Shown: positions 56,578-64,000 of the stretch, piece by piece
How the letters are laid out: the number at the start of each line of letters is the position of its first letter
How positions within the stretch are numbered: position 1 is the stretch's first letter
Source: an uncultured Prevotellaceae bacterium
GTDB lineage: Bacteria > Bacteroidota > Bacteroidia > Bacteroidales > Bacteroidaceae
Assembly (NCBI GenBank): GCA_900316315.1
Contig: ONCK01000006.1
Span: 62,001-126,000, forward strand
DNA length: 64,000 nucleotides
Direction: 5' to 3'
Position numbers and translations under genes: made by a program
The notes under the pieces: model-generated
Told to the model about the DNA's origin: nothing
Seen by the model: the letters and a program-made list of their open reading frames with translations, nothing else
Databases searched by the model: none

Positions 56578-57474
56578 ATGGGCCTCGCGGACATCGTACG
56601 GCTAGAGTTTAAGCACGCCAAGCGGCTCAAAGGTAAATGGTTGCCTTTTCGCTTGCCAAGATGGGCATTGTGGACTTTCGCAATGCTTACAGTGGTCGTT
56701 TATGCAGCGCTCTTCTACTATGTCTTTGTGAGTCCGTTCTCCATACGTTGGAAGGGCTTGTTTGGCCGTGGGTCCGAGCCGTCTGGATATTCCATTCGAG
56801 GCATCGACGTGTCCCATTATCAAGGTTCCATTGACTGGAAGTCTCTCAAGCAGGCCGAGATTGGCGATGACCCAGTAAGCTTCGTCATCATCAAGGCGAC
56901 GGAGGGTACCGACTTCCTCGACGAAAACTTCTATCGTAATCAGCGCGAAGCCCGTGAGGAAGGCTTCATTTGTGGTGCTTACCACTTCTTCCTGCCTTCG
57001 GAACCGGCAGAAGCCCAAGCCCGATACTTCCTGCGCAACGTCCATCTGGCCAAGGGCGATATGCCTCCGGTCCTCGACATTGAGCACAAGGGCGAGCTGA
57101 CAAGTCATCAGATCAAGCGCGCCGCCCTCACGTGGTTGCGTATCGTGGAGCACCACTACGACGTAAAGCCCATCATCTACACCAATTACAAGTTTAAGAT
57201 GAAGTATCTCAGCGACTCTGTCTTTGACGAGTATCCCTACTGGATTGCCCACTACTACGTCGACACGCTTAAGTACGAAGGCGCGTGGAAGCTATGGCAG
57301 TATACTGACAACGGACGTCTCGACGGTATTAAAGGAACAGTGGACTTCGACCTCTACAATGGTTCTATGTATGATCTGCAGCAGATGTTGATAGGTAGCC
57401 GTCGCAATGACCAGTACGATGAGGAGGGCGATGAAGGTCTGGATACGGAACAGGGACTCTCGATGGGGAATTGA
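56578..57474 (+). CDS. membrane-anchored GH25 lysozyme-like muramidase
   Basis: A 298-residue protein. A basic N-terminus precedes one transmembrane helix (ALWTFAMLTVVVYAALFYYVFV, residues ~30-51). The GH25 domain runs from ~72 to 280: RGIDVSHYQGSIDWKSL, FVIIKATEGTDFLDENF, GAYHFFLPSEPAEAQA and the catalytic PPVLDIEHKGEL. Its substrate would be peptidoglycan in the periplasm, where the domain projects. The acidic tail (DEEGDEGLDTEQG) is not conserved in the family. It follows the pfp terminator and precedes rarA by 42 bases. Confidence 0.9.
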   Translation: MGLADIVRLEFKHAKRLKGKWLPFRLPRWALWTFAMLTVVVYAALFYYVFVSPFSIRWKGLFGRGSEPSGYSIRGIDVSHYQGSIDWKSLKQAEIGDDPVSFVIIKATEGTDFLDENFYRNQREAREEGFICGAYHFFLPSEPAEAQARYFLRNVHLAKGDMPPVLDIEHKGELTSHQIKRAALTWLRIVEHHYDVKPIIYTNYKFKMKYLSDSVFDEYPYWIAHYYVDTLKYEGAWKLWQYTDNGRLDGIKGTVDFDLYNGSMYDLQQMLIGSRRNDQYDEEGDEGLDTEQGLSMGN

Positions 57475-57516
57475 GGACAACTTGTAGAAAGCATGATAAA
57501 CTAAAGACTAAGCGAA

Positions 57517-58791
57517 ATGGCAACACCTTTGGCAGAGAGACTCCGACCTTTGACGCTCGACCAATATGTCGGACAGGAGCATCTGATAGGCCCCAATGGG
57601 GTCATTCGCAGGATGATAGACAATAAGAGCCTGTCCTCCTTTATCCTCTGGGGGCCGCCCGGAGTAGGCAAGACAACTCTTGCCAACATCTGTGCCCGTG
57701 CTCTGGAGGTACCCTTCTACACCCTGAGCGCCGTCAGCAGTGGGGTCAAGGAGGTGAGAGATGTCATTGACAAGGCCGCCAAGAATCGCTTCTTCAACTC
57801 AGCGGCTCCGATTCTCTTCATTGACGAGATACATCGCTTCAGCAAGTCGCAGCAGGACTCTCTGCTGGCAGCCGTGGAGCAGGGTACGGTGACGCTGATT
57901 GGTGCTACGACGGAGAACCCTTCGTTTGAAGTGATACGGCCCTTGCTCTCTCGCTGCCAAGTCTACGTGCTCAAGAGTCTGACCAAAGACGATCTGCGGA
58001 AGCTGTTTGACCGTGCTATCAAGGAGGACACTATCCTCAGCAAGCGCCATATAGAGGTCAAGGAGATGGACGCTATCCTAGACTACAGCGGTGGAGATGC
58101 TCGCAAGCTGCTCAATATCATAGACCTCGTCGTCTCCTCCTATGCCGAAGACGAGACAGTAGTCTTTACCAATGATATTGTATCCCGGGAACTACAGACC
58201 AATCCTCAGGCCTACGACAAGGGAGGCGAGATGCACTATGACATCATCTCAGCCTTTATCAAGAGTATCCGAGGTAGTGATCCCGATGCAGCGCTCTACT
58301 GGCTCGCCCGTATGGTGGAGGGTGGGGAAGATCCCAAGTTTATTGCCCGGCGTCTTGTCATCTCCGCAGCCGAAGATATCGGCTTGGCCAACCCCAACGC
58401 CCTCTTACTAGCCAATGCCGCCTTTGACGCTGTGAGCAAGATAGGGTGGCCCGAGGGCCGCATCCCTCTGGCCGAGTGTGCCGTCTATCTAGCATCAAGT
58501 CCCAAGAGTAACTCTGCCTACATGGGTATCGGCAAGGCGCTCGAGCTCGTCAGGCAAACAGGCAACCAGCCTGTGCCGCTGCACTTGCGCAATGCTCCGA
58601 CAGACCTCATGGCCAAGCTTGACTATGGCAAAGACTATAAGTATCCCCATGATTTTGAGGGTCACTTCGTCGAACAGCAGTATTTGCCCGACAGTCTTAA
58701 GGGTACGCGCATCTGGGAGAGTCAGGACAATGTCTCGGAGGCGCGTCTCAAGACCTATCTCAATAGCAAATGGAAAGACAGAAACTATTAA
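57517..58791 (+). CDS. rarA: replication-associated recombination protein A (RarA/MgsA)
   Basis: A 424-residue AAA+ clamp-loader-like ATPase acting at stalled replication forks. Walker A is GPPGVGKTTLANI, Walker B LFIDEIHRFSK, with ATTENPSFEVIRPLLSRC after it. The C-terminal tetramerisation part has YDIISAFIKSIRGSDPDAALYWLARM and GWPEGRIPLAECAVYLA. The next gene, a helicase, starts 14 bases after the stop; both act in DNA repair. Confidence 0.94.
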   Translation: MATPLAERLRPLTLDQYVGQEHLIGPNGVIRRMIDNKSLSSFILWGPPGVGKTTLANICARALEVPFYTLSAVSSGVKEVRDVIDKAAKNRFFNSAAPILFIDEIHRFSKSQQDSLLAAVEQGTVTLIGATTENPSFEVIRPLLSRCQVYVLKSLTKDDLRKLFDRAIKEDTILSKRHIEVKEMDAILDYSGGDARKLLNIIDLVVSSYAEDETVVFTNDIVSRELQTNPQAYDKGGEMHYDIISAFIKSIRGSDPDAALYWLARMVEGGEDPKFIARRLVISAAEDIGLANPNALLLANAAFDAVSKIGWPEGRIPLAECAVYLASSPKSNSAYMGIGKALELVRQTGNQPVPLHLRNAPTDLMAKLDYGKDYKYPHDFEGHFVEQQYLPDSLKGTRIWESQDNVSEARLKTYLNSKWKDRNY

Positions 58792-58805
58792 TCAACAAGG
58801 ACTGA

Positions 58806-61169
58806 ATGGCAGACAACACAGATTTTCTGGACCGGCTCAACGAGGCGCAGCGACGCGCGGTAGAGTATGTCGACGGGCCGTCGCTTGTAATCGCCGGTGC
58901 TGGCTCTGGCAAGACGATGGTGCTCACGTACAAGATCGCCTACTTGCTCAAGCTCGGCCTGCGCCCTTTTACTATATTGGCCCTAACCTTTACCAATAAG
59001 GCTGCGCGCGAGATGAAGGATCGTATTGCACAGCTTGTCGGGATCGCTGAGTCGGCATCCCTCTGGATGGGGACCTTTCACTCCATCTTCAGCCGCATAC
59101 TGAGAGTCGAAGGACATGTCTTTGGCTTCACCCCAAGTTTTACAATCTACCAGCCGTCAGACACCCGGAGCCTCGTCAAAGCCATCATCAAAGAAATGGG
59201 ACTGGATGATAAAGTATACAAGCCCCAGGTAATATGTAATCGTATCTCTGCTGCTAAAAACTCGCTCATACTGCCGCAGGAATACAAGGAGACCAGCGAG
59301 CTCACCAAGCGTGATACCAATAGCCTTATGCCGCGTACCGCAGAGATATATGCCGCCTACTGCAACCGCTGCCGCCAGTCCAACGCTATGGATTTTGACG
59401 ACATGCTGCTCTATACCTATTTGCTCTTTGCCCAATATCCGGAAGTGAGAAGCAAATACGCACAACGCTTCCAGTATATCCTCGTCGATGAGTACCAGGA
59501 CACCAACTATGCTCAGCACAAGATACTCACGCTCCTCGCTTCGGCTCACCACCGTATCTGCGTCGTAGGTGACGATGCACAGAGTATATATAGTTTTCGC
59601 GGAGCCGATATTGACAATATCCTACAGTTCACGAGCCAGTACGACAATGCGCGTCTCTTCAAGCTGGAACAGAACTATCGTTCCACGCAGACTATTGTTG
59701 GAGCAGCTAACAGCTTGATAGAAAACAACAAGGAGCAGATACCCAAGACTATCTTCAGTCAAAATCAAGTCGGAGAGCCCATCCTGATTACCAAGGCCTA
59801 CAGCGATGTGGAAGAAGGCGAGATCGTGTGTCGACAGATACGCGAATTGCACCTCAAGGAGCACTTGCCCTATTCGCAGTTTGCCATCTTGTATCGTACC
59901 AATGCGCAGAGTCGTATCTTTGAGGAAGTACTTGCCAAGTATCAGGTGCCCTATCGTATCTATGGGGGACACTCCTTCTTTGACCGCAAGGAGATACGTG
60001 ACATCTTAGCCTACTTCCGGCTCACGGTCAATCCGAGCGATGAGGAGGCATTTAAGCGCGTCGTCAATTATCCGGCGCGTGGAGTAGGTGATGTCACGGT
60101 AGCCAAATTGCTCCGCGCGGCTTCGGCAGCCGGCGTGAGCGTGTGGAGTGTTGCTCAGGACCCTCAGCAGTTTGGCATTAAGCTGCAAAATAAGACACAC
60201 CAACAGCTTACCGACTTCTGCAATCTGATCAGCAAGCACTTCGGCTCAGACCAAGATGCCTACACGATTGCTCAGTCGATTGTCAAGGAGTCGGGTATTA
60301 TGGCCGAGGCCTATCGTCTGGGAGGCTTGGACGGCAAGGACATGCAAGACAATATCTCCGAGTTGCTTAATGCCGTCAGCAGTTTTGTAGAGAGTCAGCG
60401 GGAGGAAGGTGCAGGAGACCATGTATCAATGAGCGATTACCTCAGTGTCGTCTCTTTGCTCTCTGATACCGACGAGAGTAAGGAACAGGAAAGCCAAGAA
60501 CGTGTGACGCTCATGACTGTGCATGCCTCCAAGGGACTGGAGTACGACACTGTATTTGTGGTAGGTATGGAGGAGAACCTTTTCCCCAATATACAGGTAC
60601 TCTACAATCCCCGCGAGCTCGAGGAGGAGCGGCGCCTCTTCTATGTAGCCATTACCCGCGCCAAGCGCCACTGCTTCATCAGTTGTGCCAAGTCGCGTTT
60701 CCACTTCGGCCAGATGGATATGTACGAGCCCAGTCGCTTCCTCAGCGAGCTGGACAAGAGATATGTCAAGATGGGAGACAATCAAGAGGTCGCCTTCGGC
60801 AGTTCCAATCCCTATCGCTCCACAGGCCGTCTGTCTTGGAACATCCAGGACCTTGACAGATATGCGCCCAGCTTGAGTAAGCCGCGTCCTGCGCTGAACA
60901 ATGTGTCCTCAACTTCCACACCGTCTCTTGGCCAGGGGCGCAAGGTCCGCATCTCACCATCGGCCATGTCGGATGGCGGTACATTGGACTTCGTGCTGAT
61001 TGGCGGCATGCGTTGCGAGGCCGGCTTTGAGGTGGAGCATCCGCGTTTTGGCATCGGTGTGGTGAGAGAACTCAAAGGGACGCCTGACAACTGTACGGCG
61101 ACCATTGATTTTCGCAATGTGGGGGAGAAGCATCTGCTGCTCAAGTACGCCAAACTCAAAGTCTTATAA
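58806..61169 (+). CDS. UvrD/PcrA-type DNA helicase
   Basis: A 787-residue superfamily 1A 3'-5' helicase. Motif I is AGAGSGKTMVLTYKIAYLL, motif II VDEYQDTN, motif III GDDAQSIYSFRGA, motif IV QNYRSTQ, motif V TVHASKGLEYDTVFVVGMEENLFP and motif VI YVAITRAKRH. The C-terminal ~110 residues include a basic, Ser-rich linker and a small domain (FEVEHPRFGIGVVRELKGTPDNCTATIDF) like the Tudor-like end of PcrA that binds RNA polymerase. Acts in excision and mismatch repair. Confidence 0.94.
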   Translation: MADNTDFLDRLNEAQRRAVEYVDGPSLVIAGAGSGKTMVLTYKIAYLLKLGLRPFTILALTFTNKAAREMKDRIAQLVGIAESASLWMGTFHSIFSRILRVEGHVFGFTPSFTIYQPSDTRSLVKAIIKEMGLDDKVYKPQVICNRISAAKNSLILPQEYKETSELTKRDTNSLMPRTAEIYAAYCNRCRQSNAMDFDDMLLYTYLLFAQYPEVRSKYAQRFQYILVDEYQDTNYAQHKILTLLASAHHRICVVGDDAQSIYSFRGADIDNILQFTSQYDNARLFKLEQNYRSTQTIVGAANSLIENNKEQIPKTIFSQNQVGEPILITKAYSDVEEGEIVCRQIRELHLKEHLPYSQFAILYRTNAQSRIFEEVLAKYQVPYRIYGGHSFFDRKEIRDILAYFRLTVNPSDEEAFKRVVNYPARGVGDVTVAKLLRAASAAGVSVWSVAQDPQQFGIKLQNKTHQQLTDFCNLISKHFGSDQDAYTIAQSIVKESGIMAEAYRLGGLDGKDMQDNISELLNAVSSFVESQREEGAGDHVSMSDYLSVVSLLSDTDESKEQESQERVTLMTVHASKGLEYDTVFVVGMEENLFPNIQVLYNPRELEEERRLFYVAITRAKRHCFISCAKSRFHFGQMDMYEPSRFLSELDKRYVKMGDNQEVAFGSSNPYRSTGRLSWNIQDLDRYAPSLSKPRPALNNVSSTSTPSLGQGRKVRISPSAMSDGGTLDFVLIGGMRCEAGFEVEHPRFGIGVVRELKGTPDNCTATIDFRNVGEKHLLLKYAKLKVL

Positions 61170-61189
61170 TTAAGATAATCTCTATACCT

Positions 61190-62620
61190 ATGACACGCAA
61201 TAAGAAGCCCCTTCCGATACTGGAGCATGTGACCATGACAGGATTTGCCGCTGAGGGTAAGTCCGTGGCACGCGTAGACGGCTATGTCGTCTTTGTTCCC
61301 TTTGTGGTGCCGGGCGATGTCGTCGACCTGCAGGTCACGCGTAAGAAACACAGCTATATGGAGGCTCGGGCTATCAAGTTTTATGAATATTCGGCAGACA
61401 GGGTTACGCCTCTTTGTCCTCACTTCGGCGTATGCGGCGGCTGCAAGTGGCAGATGCTCAACTACGCCAAGCAACTCGAGTACAAGCAGCAGCAAGTCGT
61501 CGACCAACTGATACGCCTGGGCAAACTCGATATTCCAGAGGTACGTCCGATCTTGGGTGCAACGCATATTGAGCGGTACCGCAACAAACTGGAGTTTAGC
61601 TTCAGCAACAAGCGCTGGCTCACGACTGAGGAGGTGGCTGCCGATGTCAAGTATGACTGTATGGACGCCGTTGGTTTCCATATACCAGGCGCCTTTGACA
61701 AGGTATTGGACGTCACCGACTGCCATCTGATGGACGATCTGCAAAACCGTGTGCGCAATGGCTTGCGCTCCTTTGCCTTGGATCATCACATCAGTTTCTT
61801 TGATCTGCGACAGCAGACAGGTCTGTTGCGCGACATGATGTTTCGTCTGTCCAATAGTGGCGAGGCCATGCTGCTGATGCAGTTTCATATCACCAATGAA
61901 GCAGAGCGTGCGCAGAGTCAGGCAGTGCTGGAGTATCTTGCAAGCCACTTCGACGAGCTCACGACCATTGTCTGGGTCAACAATCTCAAGGCCAATGACA
62001 CCATAGGAGACCTACCTGTTGAGGTCTACAAGGGGCGTGGCTATGTACTGGAGTTGATGGAGGACTTGAAGTTTAAGGTCGGGCCAAAGAGTTTTTACCA
62101 GACCAACAATGAACAAGCCTACAATCTCTATAAGGTGGTGCGCGATTTCTGCGGTCTGACAGGGCACGAACTCGTGTACGACCTCTACACGGGTACAGGC
62201 ACGATAGCCAATTTTGTCGCCCGTCGCGCCCGTCGCGTCATCGGCATCGAGTATGTTCCGGAGGCTATCGAGGACGCTAAGGTCAATGCACGACTTAATA
62301 GCATTGACAATGCCGAATTTTTGGCTGGAGATATGAAGGAGGTACTCACAGACAGTTTCGTCCAGAGGCACGGTCGTCCTGACGTGCTCATCACGGATCC
62401 GCCTCGTGTTGGCATGCACAAGGACGTGGTCAGCGTTATCCTCCATACGCGGCCGGAGCGCATTGTCTATGTCAGTTGCAATCCTGCCACTCAGGCACGC
62501 GATGCCCAGCTACTGGCAGCTGACTATGACATCATCGCTATACAGCCAGTCGACATGTTCCCCCATACGCAGCACATTGAGAATGTCATGCTGCTTCAAG
62601 CCAAGCCACAGGCAGAGTAA
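61190..62620 (+). CDS. rlmD: 23S rRNA (uracil-C5)-methyltransferase, RlmD/RumA type
   Basis: A 476-residue SAM-dependent enzyme making m5U in 23S rRNA (position 1939 by analogy). An N-terminal TRAM domain (EGKSVARVDGYVVFVPFVVPGDVV) is followed by the 4Fe-4S cysteines of CPHFGVCGGCKWQ. The SAM site is VYDLYTGTGTIANF, and ITDPPRVGMH and the catalytic Cys in YVSCNPATQARD complete the set. It starts 20 bases after the helicase stop; assignment between RlmD and the related RlmC/TrmA rests on the Fe-S cysteines. Confidence 0.92.
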   Translation: MTRNKKPLPILEHVTMTGFAAEGKSVARVDGYVVFVPFVVPGDVVDLQVTRKKHSYMEARAIKFYEYSADRVTPLCPHFGVCGGCKWQMLNYAKQLEYKQQQVVDQLIRLGKLDIPEVRPILGATHIERYRNKLEFSFSNKRWLTTEEVAADVKYDCMDAVGFHIPGAFDKVLDVTDCHLMDDLQNRVRNGLRSFALDHHISFFDLRQQTGLLRDMMFRLSNSGEAMLLMQFHITNEAERAQSQAVLEYLASHFDELTTIVWVNNLKANDTIGDLPVEVYKGRGYVLELMEDLKFKVGPKSFYQTNNEQAYNLYKVVRDFCGLTGHELVYDLYTGTGTIANFVARRARRVIGIEYVPEAIEDAKVNARLNSIDNAEFLAGDMKEVLTDSFVQRHGRPDVLITDPPRVGMHKDVVSVILHTRPERIVYVSCNPATQARDAQLLAADYDIIAIQPVDMFPHTQHIENVMLLQAKPQAE

Positions 62621-62623
62621 GCC

Positions 62624-63337
62624 ATGCACAGTTCCCATACCTACAATGCGACTGTTGATCGTCTGCTGCGCGGCTACCTGAGTGCAGAAGACTATCAAGG
62701 CCTGCTGGCCTATCTCGGTCGACTGACCAGCAGTCAGTTTCGCTCTGCCGGGGCGATGATGGCGGAGACCATCCTGCCCGCGCAGGAGGAGGAGGTATAC
62801 TGGCATGCCTTTGACCAGCTCTATCATGAGAGTCCCAAGGCATGGCTGGGAACACTGCTCAAAGCAGCTGCTGAGCGGTATAGCCACGGTAAGCTCCGGC
62901 TTGATAACCCCATCTTCATCTCCCTCTGTGAGGAGTTGGCTCAGAAAAAGCGAGAAATCGACGAGGTCAAGGTGCAGCGTGCGCTGCTCCCGCTGTTGCG
63001 GCAACCCGAAGAGGTGGCAGACCTGCTGCGCTGGCTAGGTGTCGACACGCCGCGGCGTATCGTCTTGGTACTGTTGCCCATTGCCACTCTGCCCTCACGC
63101 TATGTCCTCTTTCAGCAGTTGAGAAGGCTCGACCACGAGCCAGGGCTCCTTACGCGATGCTGTACAGCCCTGATGCAGCATGGCGGAGACCAGGACTTCA
63201 ATCTGGTCAGCATCATTCGCAATTACTTCGATCTCCCGGCTGTCAAGGGCGTATTTTCTCTCAGACTCAATCCTTATCAGCTTTCACGTCTTGAAACCAA
63301 CTATGAAGACTTTTGCAAAATCATTACTAGCATTTAG
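62624..63337 (+). CDS. all-helical protein of unknown function (237 residues)
   Basis: It starts 3 bases after the rlmD stop codon, so it is a real operon member. There is no signal peptide or membrane helix; the composition is Leu-, Arg- and Glu-rich and suggests helical repeats (VQRALLPLLRQPEEVADLLRWLGV). No family or motif recognised. Its 3' end overlaps the next gene, a lipoprotein, by 35 bases in another frame. Confidence 0.65.
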   Translation: MHSSHTYNATVDRLLRGYLSAEDYQGLLAYLGRLTSSQFRSAGAMMAETILPAQEEEVYWHAFDQLYHESPKAWLGTLLKAAAERYSHGKLRLDNPIFISLCEELAQKKREIDEVKVQRALLPLLRQPEEVADLLRWLGVDTPRRIVLVLLPIATLPSRYVLFQQLRRLDHEPGLLTRCCTALMQHGGDQDFNLVSIIRNYFDLPAVKGVFSLRLNPYQLSRLETNYEDFCKIITSI

Positions 63338-64000
63338 CATCCTGCTTATCATGCTTGCCATGTCATCATGCTCACACCGCCGCCCGGAGAAGGCACGTCC
63401 CGAATTTGCCCATCCTGCCTATCTCAACGAGGCTACTGACTCTTTCCAGACAGATGAAGGGCGTCAGGTCTATGTCACGCTGCTGGGACACGCCTCTCTG
63501 CTGCTGACCATCGAGGGCCACGCCATCTATGTGGATCCTGTGAGCCAGTACCTCAGTCGTCAGGATCTGCCTCAGGCAGAGTGCATCATCATCACCCATG
63601 AGCATCCCGATCACTTTGACCAGCAGGCGATCAGCCGTCTCTCTGGCACGGCAGATGTGCCGGTCATCGCGCCGGAGAATGTGGTGCAGCAGCTCGGCAA
63701 GGGCCAGGTGATGCACAATGGCGACAGCATAGCATGGCCCAATGGCATGCAGGTGCGTGCGGTGGCCGCTTACAACACTACGCCAGACCATCTCAAGTAT
63801 CATCCCAAGGGTACTGGCAATGGATATGTGATATCGCTCGACGGACTCCATATCTATATCGCAGGAGATACCGAGCCCATCCCCGAGATGCGGAAACTGG
63901 GTGAGATAGACGTCGCCTTCCTACCTGTCAATCAGCCATATACCATGACGCCGGCCCAGGCACGTGAGGCTGCGCTGGCTATCAAACCGGCCATCCTCTA
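63303..64000 (+). CDS. metallo-beta-lactamase-fold lipoprotein (cut by window edge)
   Basis: At least 232 residues; no stop codon before the window ends. The N-terminus MKTFAKSLLAFSILLIMLAMSSC is a lipoprotein signal with the lipobox Cys at residue 23. The zinc motif HxHxDH is THEHPDHFDQ near residue 100, preceded by VTLLGHASLLLTIEGHAIYVDPV and followed by IAGDTEP, as in the UlaG-like L-ascorbate-6-P lactonase/phospholipase D-like group. Substrate unknown. Its start overlaps the 3' end of the preceding gene by 35 bases. Confidence 0.85.
   Translation, partial: MKTFAKSLLAFSILLIMLAMSSCSHRRPEKARPEFAHPAYLNEATDSFQTDEGRQVYVTLLGHASLLLTIEGHAIYVDPVSQYLSRQDLPQAECIIITHEHPDHFDQQAISRLSGTADVPVIAPENVVQQLGKGQVMHNGDSIAWPNGMQVRAVAAYNTTPDHLKYHPKGTGNGYVISLDGLHIYIAGDTEPIPEMRKLGEIDVAFLPVNQPYTMTPAQAREAALAIKPAIL

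Overview
The window is a chromosomal segment of a Bacteroidales bacterium, most likely Prevotellaceae or a close relative. The evidence is the Bacteroidetes-type promoters (TTTG, about 19-21 bases, TAnnTTTG) upstream of many genes, the ATP synthase gene order starting atpD-atpC, Bacteroidetes-restricted families (PCMD, calycin-like, DUF4199, DUF6048/DUF6452, Omp40/41-like OmpA protein, OstA-like protein), a PPi-dependent phosphofructokinase beside an ATP-type one, and the order tig-clpP-clpX-recQ-guaB-PPIases-ostA-mutL. The assignment is inferred from gene content, not from a search. I saw no tRNA, rRNA, CRISPR array or transposase gene.

Layout. 1-0.9 kb (minus): CDP-glucose genes for a dideoxyhexose surface sugar (rfbF, start of rfbG). 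1.4-3.7 kb (plus): a PiT phosphate transporter with a soluble C-terminal extension, preceded by a Pho-box-like triplet of hexamers at 11-bp period. 4.0-8.4 kb (minus): a six-gene operon with a secreted protein, HPr-kinase-like protein, S24/S26-type peptidase, PqqD-like protein, large secreted protein and small HAD hydrolase. 8.7-10.6 kb (plus): long-form purF. 11.9-24.6 kb (minus): Crp/Fnr regulator, ApbE, DUF6048, DUF6452, glycosyltransferase, DUF4199, the complete nine-gene F-type ATP synthase cluster, and pfkA. 25.2-28.6 kb (minus): two PCMD surface proteins around a beta-barrel protein. 30.2-31.6 kb (minus): two unknown genes. 31.9-46.5 kb (plus): trigger factor, ClpP, ClpX, RecQ, GuaB, two periplasmic PPIases, an OstA-like LPS-transport protein, MutL. 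46.6-64 kb (plus): OmpA-like protein, RNase P RNA, purB, a pseudouridine synthase with a long Tyr/Arg-rich tail, asnS, pfp, GH25 lysozyme, rarA, a UvrD/PcrA helicase, rlmD, an unknown gene and a truncated metallo-beta-lactamase-fold lipoprotein.

How the genes work together. Most are housekeeping: energy conversion (ATP synthase, two phosphofructokinases), purine synthesis (purF, purB, guaB), protein folding and turnover (tig, clpXP), outer-membrane assembly (PPIases, OstA) and repair/recombination (recQ, mutL, rarA, uvrD).

The least ordinary parts lie between and beside these genes. A dispersed intergenic repeat of about 277 bp has three copies plus a partial one; it has AT-rich inverted ends, a 21-bp tandem repeat and a strongly conserved 28-base core. 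The HPr-kinase/peptidase/PqqD operon is a possible peptide-modification system without a visible modifying enzyme. The phosphate transporter has a Pho-box-like upstream region.
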